Shown in pieces: positions 18,063 through 27,338 of a stretch of 64,000 nucleotides of DNA (position 1 is the first letter of the stretch; the number at the start of each line of letters is the position of its first letter). The notes beneath the pieces were generated by a model. The model was not told where the DNA came from. It did not search any database and was given only the letters and a program-made list of their open reading frames with translations. Made by a program: the position numbers and the translations under genes. The DNA comes from [Leptolyngbya] sp. JSC-1 (GTDB lineage: Bacteria; Cyanobacteriota; Cyanobacteriia; Elainellales; Elainellaceae). The stretch spans positions 3,500,867-3,564,866 of the forward strand of contig KL662191.1 of NCBI GenBank assembly GCA_000733415.1, in the 5' to 3' direction.

Positions 18063-18798
18063 ATGCCTGCCACCAGTGATATTGTTCAAAAGCTATGGAA
18101 CCTATGTAACGTCTTGCGGGACGATGGTGTTACATACTTGCAATATGTCACTGAGCTGACTTACCTGCTGTTCCTTAAGATGATGCAGGAGACTGGGAAT
18201 GAGTCCCAACTGCCAAAGGGGTATCGCTGGAGCGACTTGATTGACCGGGAAGGGCAGACCGGACAATGTGCTGTTTGAGGGCAATGTAGGCAAGCAAATC
18301 CGCTGTGATCTGATGGACAAATGCAACCTGCATACGATTTTGCGGCTGCCAACGGGGATCTTTTATGCTCAGGGCGTGAAAACGAACGTTTTGTTTTTCA
18401 CACAAGGCAAAAAGGAGAAGGGAAACACTCAAGAGGTTTGGGTGTATGACATGCGTGCCAATATGCCTCAGTTTGGCAAGCGCACCCAGCTCACCCGATC
18501 GCACTTTGCCGAGTTTGAAGCAGCGTTTGGCGATGATTCGCTAGGGAGTCCTGTCAGTCTTGCTAAACGCAAAGACACAAGCGAGCAGGGACGGTTTCGT
18601 CGATTCACTCGTAGTTGGATTGCCGATCGCAACGAAAACCTGGATATTGCCTGGTTGCGGCATAAGGACGAAAACGGGACTGAGGAATTGCCCGAACCCG
18701 CTGCCCTTGCCCAGGGAGCCATGATTGAACTGGAAGCGGCGATCGCAGAGCTTCATGGAATCCTGGCAGAATTGGGAGAAGAGGTCGTTGAGTTGTAG
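18063..18798 (+). pseudogene. hsdM: Type I restriction methylase HsdM, internally deleted
   Basis: The first frame (18063-18278) gives the HsdM N-terminus, with helices VQKLWNLCNVLRDDGVTYLQ and the YRWSDLIDREG stretch. At about 18247-18256 it joins, in another frame, the C-terminal third (PDNVLFEGNVGKQIR, MDKCNLHTILRLPTGIFYAQ, TNVLFFTQGKK) up to 18798. HsdM proteins are about 480-520 residues, so roughly 250-300 residues are gone, including the SAM-binding and NPPF/Y catalytic motifs. The frame also shifts at the junction. It cannot methylate DNA. It normally acts with HsdS and HsdR; HsdR is absent here. Confidence 0.88.
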
Positions 18799-18813
18799 GC
18801 AAGGAGGTAAACC

Positions 18814-19044
18814 ATGACGCTTGAGCAAGCCATTTTAGAAAAGGTGCGGTCGCTATCGCCTGACAAACAGCAGGAAATTCTGGACTTTGCTGAGTTTTTG
18901 CTCCAAAAATCCCGGACGGCTTCTCCTCAGAAATTGTCCATTCAGCCTAAGCAATCGCTAGTAGAGTTTTATGGCTATATTCAAGATGAGACTTTCATCA
19001 GACAGCCCCAAGGTACGCAACCTGACCGAGAACTTTTAGCATGA
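18814..19044 (+). CDS. DUF2281 antitoxin-like protein
   Basis: A 76-residue protein starting MTLEQAILEKVRSLSPDKQQEI, with the helical DUF2281 motif (ILDFAEFLLQKSR). DUF2281 proteins are common partners of VapC toxins in cyanobacteria, acting as the antitoxin. A GGAGG ribosome binding site lies just upstream (near 18801-18807). Its stop overlaps the next ATG by four bases (ATGA, 19041-19044), typical of coupled pairs. The partner is broken, so this antitoxin now lacks an intact toxin next to it. Confidence 0.82.
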   Translation: MTLEQAILEKVRSLSPDKQQEILDFAEFLLQKSRTASPQKLSIQPKQSLVEFYGYIQDETFIRQPQGTQPDRELLA

Positions 19045-19447
19045 GATATTTGTTGGATACTAACACCTGCATTATTTCTTAAAGGGGAGAAATTCCAATC
19101 TGAGGCAGAGGCTGGATAATACTCCAGTTCAAGATATGGCTGCTTGCTCAGTCGTAAAGGCAGAACTGGCTTATGGAGCGATGAAAAGTGCGAACCCCCA
19201 ACAAAATTTCGCATTGCAGCAAGCATTTTTGCGACAATTCACCTCCTTACCTTTCGATGATCTTTCAGCAGTGGCATTTGGAACGATTCGCGCACAGTTA
19301 GAAACCGTAGGAACCCCAATCGGCTCCTATGATCTGCAAATTGCCGCGATCGCTCTTGCAAACAACCTGACCCTGATCACGCACAACACCACCGAGTCCA
19401 GCCGTGTGGATGGTTTGGAGATCGAAGATTGGGAGGTTGAAGTGTGA
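19041..19447 (+). pseudogene. VapC-type PIN toxin, frameshifted
   Basis: Starts MRYLLDTNTCII (catalytic D6) and stops early at a TAA near 19080. One base is missing there. Reading on in the next frame gives LKGRNSNLRQRL, then SVVKAELAYGAMKS (PIN glutamate), SYDLQIAAIALANN (third acidic residue) and LITHNT to the stop at 19447. The total of 407 bases is one short of a full set of codons. The toxin is therefore probably inactive. It is partner of the DUF2281 gene (four-base overlap) and its end overlaps the hsdS start by four bases. Confidence 0.85.
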
Positions 19448-19560
19448 GTGAGCTACCCGAAGGTTGGATTTATACACTTCTTTCAGACGTTGCTCACTGG
19501 GGTTCAGGTGGTACACCGTCTCGTAATAATCCTGTGTATTACGGGGGTAGCATTCCGTGG
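19444..19560 (+). pseudogene. hsdS: HsdS specificity subunit, 5' stub
   Basis: GTG start at 19444, overlapping the VapC stop. The first 39 residues (MSELPEGWIYTLLSDVAHWG, then GGTPSRNNPVYYGG and SIPW) match the beginning of type I specificity subunits, which carry DNA-recognition domains. After SIPW (near 19560) the sequence changes abruptly to transposase coding sequence, so over 90 percent of hsdS is missing. The rest is not seen in the window. Confidence 0.8.
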
Positions 19561-19890
19561 AGGAAAATCCTTACTGGCAGTTCTTCTGTGGTGAAGAAAC
19601 GTTTCAGCACGAGTTGCCCTGCCATCCGACGAGTTTGCCCAAATGGCGACAACGGGTCGGAGCCGACGGGGTGGAAAAACTGCTCAAGCAGGTGGTGCGG
19701 ACGGCCATGCATCAGCAAGCCTCGAAAGCCTCAGAACTGGCCAGAGTGACTGTAGACACGACGGTGCAGGGAAAGGCCACTGTCTTTCCCACCGATGCCC
19801 GGTTGTACGACAAAGCACGACGGGCGTTGGTCCGTCTGGCTCGCAAGCATCAGGTCGCCTTGAGACAAAGCATCAACCAGTTCTACTAGG
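19561..19890 (+). mobile_element. IS5-type transposase fragment
   Basis: About 108 residues of the N-terminal half of an IS5-superfamily transposase are open here: ENPYWQFFCGEETFQHELP, then LPKWRQRVG, VTVDTTVQGKATVFPTDARL and RLARKHQVALRQS. The VDTTVQ and FPTDA stretches include the first catalytic aspartate region. Both the transposase N-terminus and the C-terminal half are missing, and no terminal inverted repeats were found. It is a dead remnant inserted in, or recombined with, hsdS. The end is marked by a 13-bp tandem repeat. Confidence 0.82.
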
Positions 19891-19916
19891 CAGTTCTACT
19901 GGGCAGTTCTACTGGG
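19878..19916. repeat. 13-bp tandem repeat, three copies
   Basis: CAGTTCTACTAGG at 19878-19890, then CAGTTCTACTGGG at 19891-19903 and 19904-19916, followed by CAGCGCTGG. The first copy holds the stop of the transposase frame; the second holds the stop of the opposite-strand ABC1 kinase (complement of CTA at 19896-19898). It marks the recombination border of the IS remnant. Confidence 0.85.
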
Positions 19917-21905
19917 CAGCGCTGGTGTCTTTGTAGGCGTGCGATAATCATTTACTCCACGCAGGTCTGGATCAGTGCGCAACAACAGTTCCCGTATCAG
20001 GCGGGCGGCGGCGCGTTGGGCGAGGCCATTGACAATGTGTTGACCAAACTCATGAGTTTCTGGTTTTACCAGGATGCGCGGAATCAGCGGCACAAGCTGC
20101 ATCGGATCAAAGCCAGGAGTTTCCTTTAGCAGATCGATAATCCGCATCACATGATCCAACGTGCTGGGTTCAGTAGTGGCTAATGGTGCCTGGTGCTCTA
20201 GTCCAGCCCATTCCCAGAGCTGTGCCCGCACCTGCTCGATGGCATTCCGCCCCGCCGCATCGATGCCTTTGATAATTTCTTCAGCTAGGTTGTCGCGAAT
20301 GAAGGCTCCCCGCTCGGACAGCAGGAACTCCAGCGTTTGTTCCAGCACTTGATTGATGTCGTAATCCGGGCTGTTGCGGGCATTGCGCAGCAAATTCTCT
20401 AGCCGATTCCAGCGAAACCGGCCATCCTTAAACAGCAAATCTTGCAGCGAAGCGCGCAGTTCCGGCGATGAGTCGGTCAGGAGCCGTTTCGCTACATAGG
20501 GATAGGCTTTGCTCAGCACCTTGAAATTCGGGTCTACATTGATGGCAATTCCTTCTAGCGTCACCAGCGAGCGGATGATCAGCGCATAGTAAGCAGGCAC
20601 CCGGAACGGAAACTCGTACATAATCTCCGAGAGCTGATCGGTGATGCTCTTGATGTTGATTTCTGCCACCGTGCCATTCAGGGCATTATCGAACACGCTA
20701 GCGAGAGCGGGTACAATCGGCGTCAGGTTGGTTTCGGGTGACAGGAATTCTAGCTTGACATAGTCCTGCGCCAGCGAATCAAAATCGCGGTTCACCAAAT
20801 GCACCACGGCTTCAATCAAGCCATAGCGCTGGTAGGGCTTCACCTCGCTCATCATGCCAAAGTCGAGGTAGGCCAACTTACCGTCGGGCGTGGCCAGCAA
20901 ATTGCCGGGATGGGGGTCGGCGTGAAAGAAGCCATGCTCTAGCAACTGCCGCAGCGAACACTGCACGCCCACATCCACCAAGTAGCCCGCATCAATGCCC
21001 TGAGCGCGAATTTCCTGGAGTTGGGTCAGCTTGGTGCCGGTGATCCATTCCATGGTCAGAACGCGCCGCTGGGTATATTGCCAGTAGATGCGCGGTACAT
21101 ACACATCCGGTAAATGACCGTAGAGTTGGGCAAATCGCTCGGCATTGCGCCCCTCTTGGGTATAGTCCATTTCTTCAAAAATGCGGGCACCAAACTCATC
21201 CATGATGCCGACCAAATCGCTGCGGATGCGCTTGAAGTTCTTGTTGGCCCACACGGCAAGCTGCCGCAGAATGTAGAGGTCCAGCGTAATCTGCTGCGCC
21301 AAACCAGGACGCTGCACTTTCACCGCTACGGTTTCGCCACTCTTGAGTTTGCCTTTGTACACCTGCCCTAATGACGCCGCTGCCAGCGGATGATCCGACA
21401 GTTCGGCATAGATCTGATCCGGCGAGTCTCCCAGCTCTTCTTCGATAAAACGAAAGGCGATTTCATTCGGGAAGGGCGGCAACTGGTCTTGTAGCTGGGC
21501 TAGTTCTTCCAAATAGGCAGGTGGCACCAAGTCGGGCCGAGTCGAAAGCGCCTGTCCCACTTTGATATAGGCCGGTCCCAGCGTCGTCAAAATTTCGCGC
21601 AGTTGAGCAGCTCGCTTCGGCTGTTTGCGTTCCACCGAGTTCGTGCGCCGGTCCCACCAGAGGGTCACCATAAACGTAGAAAAAATCCAAAACACGCTAA
21701 GAATGCGGCCGCAGACTTGCAGGAACCGCCCCCGATAATGCTGGGCAATCGCCACCGGATCGTACCGTTGTGCCACCGCCTCCGGATCCAACACATTCAC
21801 CTGCACCGATTTGAGGTGTTCCTCTGGAGCGGGATGAAGTTCACTTTCAACTACAATTCCTGGAACTGGCTCGGTGCCTGGATCAGACGAAGATAGGGTT
21901 TGCAT
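19896..21905 (-). CDS. ABC1/UbiB-family atypical kinase
   Basis: A 669-residue protein of the ABC1/UbiB (ADCK-like) family, linked to quinone metabolism and, in phototrophs, to plastoquinone and thylakoid lipids. Seen are the family-specific KxGQ stretch (YIKVGQALSTRPDLVPP, about residue 115), the alanine-rich loop AAASLGQVYKG (normally the ATP loop), VAVKVQRPG (lysine), HADPHPGNLL (catalytic loop) and LDFGMMSE (DFG). An N-terminal hydrophobic segment (about 58-80) may bind membrane. The C-terminus extends past the kinase core in helical repeats. The last residues overlap a 13-bp tandem repeat, so the extreme C-terminus may be altered. Confidence 0.9.
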   Translation of the reverse strand: MQTLSSSDPGTEPVPGIVVESELHPAPEEHLKSVQVNVLDPEAVAQRYDPVAIAQHYRGRFLQVCGRILSVFWIFSTFMVTLWWDRRTNSVERKQPKRAAQLREILTTLGPAYIKVGQALSTRPDLVPPAYLEELAQLQDQLPPFPNEIAFRFIEEELGDSPDQIYAELSDHPLAAASLGQVYKGKLKSGETVAVKVQRPGLAQQITLDLYILRQLAVWANKNFKRIRSDLVGIMDEFGARIFEEMDYTQEGRNAERFAQLYGHLPDVYVPRIYWQYTQRRVLTMEWITGTKLTQLQEIRAQGIDAGYLVDVGVQCSLRQLLEHGFFHADPHPGNLLATPDGKLAYLDFGMMSEVKPYQRYGLIEAVVHLVNRDFDSLAQDYVKLEFLSPETNLTPIVPALASVFDNALNGTVAEINIKSITDQLSEIMYEFPFRVPAYYALIIRSLVTLEGIAINVDPNFKVLSKAYPYVAKRLLTDSSPELRASLQDLLFKDGRFRWNRLENLLRNARNSPDYDINQVLEQTLEFLLSERGAFIRDNLAEEIIKGIDAAGRNAIEQVRAQLWEWAGLEHQAPLATTEPSTLDHVMRIIDLLKETPGFDPMQLVPLIPRILVKPETHEFGQHIVNGLAQRAAARLIRELLLRTDPDLRGVNDYRTPTKTPALPSRTAQ

Positions 21906-22331
21906 TGAGTCTCCGGTATATCGATCAAGCAGATTCCAAAAAGCGATTCTGAATAATCTATGAATAATCTAAATAAACAGTGGGGTTGCGCTCCCTCTTT
22001 TCACTCTACTCATAATCAGATTGTGTTCTGGTCGCTACGCTAGCGCAATAACCAGTCTGCCGCAGTACGGATTCCTGATAGCTTGCCGATCGGACCTCAA
22101 TCGAACCTCAACCTGCCGCAGAACCGACTTAATTATATGTAAAGCATTGTAAATGTATTGTAACAGTGCAGTGGGGTCTTGTCTTGACCAGACCGGGCTA
22201 GGCTGAAGGGCAGAGGAGCGGCAGGGCTAGATCTGGTTGTCGCTTTCACCTTAGGAGTGATTGAAAAGCAAAGTCAACCACTAAACTGATAGATGAGTGT
22301 CTTGGCTCTACTACTCCGTCGTGATTGATTC
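21906..22331. other. Divergent promoter region, no gene seen
   Basis: A 426-bp spacer between the ABC1 kinase gene and recN. It is AT-rich near 22120-22165 (TTAATTATATG, TGTATTGTAACAG), which may hold promoters. A short GC-rich stretch near 22025-22050 (TCGCTACGCTAGCG) is palindromic. No RNA or ORF is recognised. Confidence 0.4.
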
Positions 22332-24185
22332 ATGCTGATTTCCCTTCAGATTGAAAACTTTGCCCTGGTTGACCAACTCGATTTGGAATTTGGTGCCGGA
22401 CTCAATGTATTAACGGGAGAAACAGGAGCTGGAAAATCGATTATTTTAGATGCACTCGATGCAGCCTTGGGTGGAAAGGTCTCTAGCCGCGCTATTCGTA
22501 CCGGAGCCGAACGTGCCCTGATTGAAGCGACCTTTGACCTCGATCCATCCCTGATTGCCTGGTTATCCGAGCAGCAAATCGAGCTGGTGGATGACATGAC
22601 GCTGGTGTGCAGTCGGGAAGTGGTGGCAGGCCGAGGCAATGTGCGCAGTCGTTCCCGCGTCAATGGTGTGCTGGTGAACAAACAGCAGATGGAATTTTTG
22701 CGCGACCGGTTGCTGGAAATCACAGCTCAAGGCCAAACGCTGCAGCTCGGTCAACCCAATTTGCAGCGCGAATGGCTGGATGGCTTTGGGGGAATCGCCC
22801 TAATTCAGCAGCGGGAACAAGTGGCTGCCGCCTACCAGGTAACCCAACAAGCCCTGCAAGCCCTAGAAAAGCGACGCCAGTTTGAGCAACAGCGCCTCCA
22901 GCAGCTCGACTTATTCGAGTATCAGGCCAAAGAACTGACTGCGGCCCAGTTGACCGAACCCGACGAACTCGACCAGCTCGAACAGGAACGCCAGCGGCTC
23001 AGCCATAGCGTGGAGCTACAGCAGCAGAGCTATCAGGTCTATCAGGCGCTCTACCAAAACGACAGCGGCGACTCAGCCTGTGCCGATTTGTTGGGCGAAG
23101 CTGAGAATTTGCTGACGGATATGTTGCGCTACGACTCTCAGTTGCAGCCGATTCTGGATATGGTCAGCGAAGCGCTGGCGCAGGTCGAAGAAGCCGGACG
23201 GCAAATCAACGCCTATGGCGAAAGTTTGGAAACCGATCCAGAGCGGTTGCAGACCGTCGAGGAGCGAATCGTCCAGCTCAAGCAGATCTGCCGCAAATAT
23301 GGCCCTACCCTGGCTGATGCGATTGCTTACAGTCAGCAAGTCCAGCGGGACTTGGAAGAACTGAGCGGTGGCGGCCAATCGCTGGAAGTGCTGGAGAAAA
23401 ACTATCAAGAGCGTCAAGCCGCTTTGGAAGCTGCCTGTGCCCGTCTCACTGAACTGCGTCGATCGGCTGCTGATCAGCTCGAAGCTTTGCTGGTAAAAGA
23501 ACTGAAGCCACTAGCAATGGACAAAGTCCAGTTCAAAGTCGAGATTACGCCCATCACCCCCAACGCGACCGGCGCGGATCGGGTGGCGTTTTTGTTTAGC
23601 CCCAACCCCGGCGAACCGCTGCAACCCCTGGCGGAAACCGCCTCTGGCGGTGAGATGAGTCGATTTCTCCTGGCACTGAAAGCCTGCTTCTCGCAGGTCG
23701 ATGCCGTGGGTACGATGGTGTTTGACGAGGTGGATGTAGGGGTATCGGGTCGAGTAGCGCAGGCGATTGCCGAAAAGCTACATCAGTTGGGCCAGCAGCA
23801 TCAGGTTTTGTGTGTTACCCACCAGCCGATCGTGGCGGCAATGGCCGATTCTCACTTTCGTGTCGATAAGCAGGTAATTGATCCCAACGGCAAAAAGCGC
23901 GGCAAATCCAAAAAGGCAAATGCTGCTCCAGCCACCAATGGTGCCCAGCCCGACTCCGAAGTGAGAACGGTGGTGCGCGTGATCTTGCTGAACGAACAGC
24001 AGCGGCGCGAAGAACTGGCTCAAATCGCGGGCGGCAAATCAGACCAGGAAGCAATTGCCTTTGCCGATTCTCTCCTGGCTCAGGCGGCCCAGACCCGCTC
24101 AGCCAAATCGACCAAATCGACCTCCAGTCGGGCTGCTGCTAAAACCAAACCCCTTTCCAAGGCGAAGACACTCCATCCCAATTGA
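22332..24185 (+). CDS. recN: DNA repair protein RecN
   Basis: SMC-like ATPase that holds broken DNA ends together in recombinational repair. The 617 residues show the Walker A motif GETGAGKS (about residues 29-36), a long central coiled coil (about 165-380), the ABC signature TASGGEMSRF (near 435) and Walker B MVFDEVDVG (near 465). The hinge and ordering are standard. Two low-complexity Lys/Ala/Ser-rich stretches (near 520-540, and the last 30 residues) are unusual and probably disordered. The start codon ATG 22332 leads straight into LISLQIENFALVD. Single gene. Confidence 0.95.
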   Translation: MLISLQIENFALVDQLDLEFGAGLNVLTGETGAGKSIILDALDAALGGKVSSRAIRTGAERALIEATFDLDPSLIAWLSEQQIELVDDMTLVCSREVVAGRGNVRSRSRVNGVLVNKQQMEFLRDRLLEITAQGQTLQLGQPNLQREWLDGFGGIALIQQREQVAAAYQVTQQALQALEKRRQFEQQRLQQLDLFEYQAKELTAAQLTEPDELDQLEQERQRLSHSVELQQQSYQVYQALYQNDSGDSACADLLGEAENLLTDMLRYDSQLQPILDMVSEALAQVEEAGRQINAYGESLETDPERLQTVEERIVQLKQICRKYGPTLADAIAYSQQVQRDLEELSGGGQSLEVLEKNYQERQAALEAACARLTELRRSAADQLEALLVKELKPLAMDKVQFKVEITPITPNATGADRVAFLFSPNPGEPLQPLAETASGGEMSRFLLALKACFSQVDAVGTMVFDEVDVGVSGRVAQAIAEKLHQLGQQHQVLCVTHQPIVAAMADSHFRVDKQVIDPNGKKRGKSKKANAAPATNGAQPDSEVRTVVRVILLNEQQRREELAQIAGGKSDQEAIAFADSLLAQAAQTRSAKSTKSTSSRAAAKTKPLSKAKTLHPN

Positions 24186-24513
24186 GCTGGTTGCTGAGTC
24201 AGCCCTTTCTTAAGTTTGGTCAGCTAAACTGCCGCAAGCGGGTCTGGCTTTGTATCATGAACATTTAAGCAGTTGTTTTCTGGTGCAGCGGTTTGGAGAG
24301 TTGCGCCATCTGGTACCATTTCCTCCTGGGGTACCTACAGCTCTAATGAATCATGCCGACTCATACCAACAAACTCAGACTGGTTCAAGGCAGACAAAAC
24401 CAGGCAGGGGAATGTGTAAGGCTTAGATGGGTAAATCAACCTGTCAATCTTAATCAGCGATCGCTTAATTTAATTCGCTCAGTTCAACATCGTTTCGGGC
24501 ACATGGTGAAATT
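24186..24513. other. Intergenic region before citrate synthase
   Basis: A 328-bp spacer holding the likely gltA promoter and a HIP1 octamer at 24457-24464 (GCGATCGC). No RNA gene or ORF is recognised. Confidence 0.4.
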
Positions 24514-25693
24514 ATGACGTTCTGCGAATACAGACCCGGCCTGGAGGGGATTCCGGTCACACAATCTAGCATCAGCTTTGTCGATGGGCAAAGGGGCATT
24601 TTGGAGTATCGAGGTATCAGCATCGAGGAACTGGCTCACCACAGCACATTTCTAGAGACCTCGTTTCTGCTGATTTGGGGCCATCTCCCCTCCAAGGATG
24701 AACTGGTCGAGTTTGAACATGAGATTCGCTATCATCGGCGCTTGAAGTACCGCATCCGCGACATGATGAAGTGCTTTCCCGAAAGTGGTCATCCGATGGA
24801 TGCGCTGCAAGCTTGTGCCGCCGCCCTCGGTTTGTTCTACTCCCGCCGCGCGCTCGACAACCCGGTCTATATCCGCGATGCAGTGGTGCGGCTCTTGGCC
24901 AAAATTCCAACTATGGTAGCCGCCTTTCAACTGATGCGGAAGGGAAATGACCCGGTGCAACCCCGCGATGACCTGGACTATGCTGCCAACTTCCTCTACA
25001 TGCTGAAGGAGCAGGAACCCGATCCGCTGGCCGCCCATATTTTTGATGTTTGTCTAACGCTACACGCGGAACATACCATCAATGCTTCGACGTTCTCCGC
25101 AATGGTGACCGCTTCCACCCTGACCGATCCCTACGGCGTGGTTGCCTCAGCCGTTGGCACCCTGGCTGGACCGCTGCATGGCGGTGCTAACGAAGAAGTG
25201 ATCTGGATGCTAGAGGAAATCGGTTCGATTGATAACGTCGAGCCGTACCTGGACGATTGCTTGCAAGAAAAAAGCCAAAATCATGGGCTTTGGACACCGA
25301 GTCTATAAGGTGAAGGACCCGCGAGCGATTATTTTGCAGGAGCTAGCCGAACAGTTGTTCGAGAAGTTTGGCCGCGATGAGTACTACGACATCGCTGTAG
25401 CCCTAGAAAAAGCCGTTGAGGAGCGTCTGGGTCACAAAGGCATTTACCCCAACGTCGATTTCTATTCAGGTCTGGTGTATCGCAAGCTGGGGATTCCGAC
25501 GGATTTATTCACGCCGGTGTTTGCGATTGCTCGCACCGCTGGCTGGCTGGCCCACTGGAAAGAGCAGTTGGCTGAGAACCGCATCTTCCGCCCAACTCAG
25601 ATCTATACTGGCGACCGCAACATGCCCTATGTGCCGATCGAAAAGCGCCAGTCGGCTCAAGATCAAGCGCTGCTTGGTATGGTCACTGGCTAG
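24514..25693 (+). pseudogene. gltA: Citrate synthase, split by one extra A
   Basis: Condenses acetyl-CoA and oxaloacetate to citrate. The first frame (24514-25308) runs from MTFCEYRPGLEGIPVTQSSI through LHAEHTINAS and GPLHGGANEEV (two catalytic histidine regions) to DDCLQEK. It then falls into a wrong frame and stops at 25308. The proper continuation, AKIMGFGHRVYKVKDPRA, with the DFYSGLVYRKLGIP segment (catalytic Asp region), is in the next frame to 25693. An A6 run at 25268-25273 holds one A too many. Joined, the protein would be about 392 residues, normal for the family. Citrate synthase is normally needed for glutamate synthesis, so error or slippage is at least as likely as true loss. Confidence 0.88.
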
Positions 25694-25702
25694 AGAACTG
25701 GG

Positions 25703-26335
25703 TTACAAATTCGAGATCTGCCTGAGATAGCGGGGCTGACAGGGGCTACCCCAGCACACCTGCTGATTTGGTATGTCTCGCAAAACGGTACTGCGCGCCC
25801 CGATCACCGCATTGGCTCCGATTTGCACTCCGGGCGCAACAAAACAATCCGTCGCAATCCAAGCTCCATTGCCGATGATAATCGGAGCGGTTTTCAGTCC
25901 AAAGGCCGGGTCCTGGAGGTGGTGACTACCGGTACAGAGGTAGGTTTTCTGAGAAATGACGCAGTGCTGCCCGATCGCAATTCGGTCGAGACTGTAGAGC
26001 ACCACATCATCGCCAATCCAGCTATAGTCGCCAATGCTGACGTTCCACGGATAGGTAATGCGGGCAGTGGGACGAATGCTAACACCCTCACCGATTTTGG
26101 CTCCAAACAGACGCAACACCGCTACCCGCCAACGATGAGCCGCATGGGGCGTCAAGGGAAACACAATTGCCTGCACCAGCCACCACAGTAAAATCACTGC
26201 ACCGGGTCGTCCTCGGTCAAACCAGGACTGATCATAGTGCCGCAGATCGACCAAGGCCGGAGCATTAGGATCGAAGCAGAACTGAGGATGATCGCGATCG
26301 CTGAGGCAAGGCGGCTGGGAATTAGTAAATGTCAT
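25703..26335 (-). CDS. WcaF-like hexapeptide acetyltransferase
   Basis: A 210-residue left-handed beta-helix acyltransferase, start ATG at 26335 (MTFTNSQPPCLSDR); an upstream TTG is less likely. Hexapeptide repeats are seen in the C-terminal half (IGEGVSIRPTARI, IGDYSWIGDDVVLYS, IGQHCVISQKTYL and IGNGAWIATDCFVAPGV). The N-terminal portion has one hydrophobic stretch (AVILLWWLVQAIVF). The order resembles the colanic-acid acetyltransferase WcaF. It is last in a three-gene operon, 12 bp after the preceding glycosyltransferase, so it probably modifies the same polysaccharide. The sugar target is unknown. Confidence 0.85.
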   Translation of the reverse strand: MTFTNSQPPCLSDRDHPQFCFDPNAPALVDLRHYDQSWFDRGRPGAVILLWWLVQAIVFPLTPHAAHRWRVAVLRLFGAKIGEGVSIRPTARITYPWNVSIGDYSWIGDDVVLYSLDRIAIGQHCVISQKTYLCTGSHHLQDPAFGLKTAPIIIGNGAWIATDCFVAPGVQIGANAVIGARSTVLRDIPNQQVCWGSPCQPRYLRQISNL

Positions 26336-26347
26336 AGGTGAGTTCAA

Positions 26348-27307
26348 TCAAGCTTCGGGCTGGGGAATGGGATCGAGCGAGGCAGGGGTTGCAGCTATCG
26401 GAGTCGGATCAGTCACTCGATCCAGATCAGCCACCTTATTCAGACGACCGCCGTATTGCAGCTCGTAGAGCTTGACGCCAATTTGATATTCGTATTGGCT
26501 CAGCAGTCGCGCGTAGATGTAGCCCGCCTTGCCGTCTAAAAAGCCTAAACGCAGCACATAGGCTAGGAAAAATCGCAGTGTTGGTTTGAAGGGGAGTCGC
26601 ACCCAAATTTTCTTGAGAAAACGCTTCCGCTGCACTGAATCGCCGAACAAACTTGCGCCAATTGTGCCACCTTCTCCCATACCGGTGAGCAGATTGTAAT
26701 ACACTCGCGCCTCCCAATTGGAATAGCGATTGTGGCGCTCCAACCAGTGGAACATGTCGCGAAAATCGATGTGGTCCATGTCGTGTGTGAGATAGCCCAC
26801 TTTTCCCTCTAGCACTACATGCTCATGCACTTCGTTATCGCCTGTGTTGCGAATCTCTTCGGTATTCAGGTTTTCGTAGCGGCCCTTGGTATGACGGAAT
26901 AAGCGCAGATTCCAGTCGGGGTACTTGCCTCCATGCCGAATCCATTGCCCTAGAAAGTAAACGCGACGGTTGAGGTAGTAGCCGTCATAGTTGGGATTTT
27001 GAATCGCGATGGCAATCTCGTCCCACAGTTCCGGCGGAATCCGCTCATCGCAGTCTACGATCAGCACCCATTCATTGCGAAACGGCAAATTTTCCAACGA
27101 CCAGTTCTTCTTCTTGGGCCAGCGGCCATTGAAGTGAAACTGCACCACGTTCGCGCCATACCGTTCGGCAATTTCCACGCTTTGATCGGTGCTCTGGGAA
27201 TCGACGACAAACACTTCGTCCGCACGGGCAACGCTGGCCAAACAAGCCGGCAGATTCGCTTCTTCGTTCTTGGCCGGAATCAATACAGAAACAGGAATTT
27301 TGTTCAT
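26348..27307 (-). CDS. Glycosyltransferase family 2 (WaaE/KdtX-like)
   Basis: A 319-residue GT-A enzyme. The N-terminus has VSVLIPAKNEEANLPACLAS and the VDSQSTDQS pair; the DxD-like metal site is in VDCDERIPPE (near residue 87). The sequence after it (NRRVYFLGQWIRHGGKYPDW, then LRLFRH) matches the WaaE/KdtX subgroup. It probably acts at the inner face of the membrane in surface-polysaccharide synthesis. It lies 31 bp after the other GT2 gene and 12 bp before the acetyltransferase, so one transcript is likely. Donor and acceptor are unknown. Confidence 0.88.
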   Translation of the reverse strand: MNKIPVSVLIPAKNEEANLPACLASVARADEVFVVDSQSTDQSVEIAERYGANVVQFHFNGRWPKKKNWSLENLPFRNEWVLIVDCDERIPPELWDEIAIAIQNPNYDGYYLNRRVYFLGQWIRHGGKYPDWNLRLFRHTKGRYENLNTEEIRNTGDNEVHEHVVLEGKVGYLTHDMDHIDFRDMFHWLERHNRYSNWEARVYYNLLTGMGEGGTIGASLFGDSVQRKRFLKKIWVRLPFKPTLRFFLAYVLRLGFLDGKAGYIYARLLSQYEYQIGVKLYELQYGGRLNKVADLDRVTDPTPIAATPASLDPIPQPEA

Positions 27308-27338
27308 GGTTTAGGTTTGTGGAATAAAAACTTGAAAC

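Noticed and set aside
25268..25273. Programmed -1 ribosomal frameshift at the A6 run in gltA
   Set aside because: The second half is in the +1 frame, so a -1 slip on A AAA AGC gives the wrong frame. Only an A deletion, transcriptional slippage or +1 slip would work.
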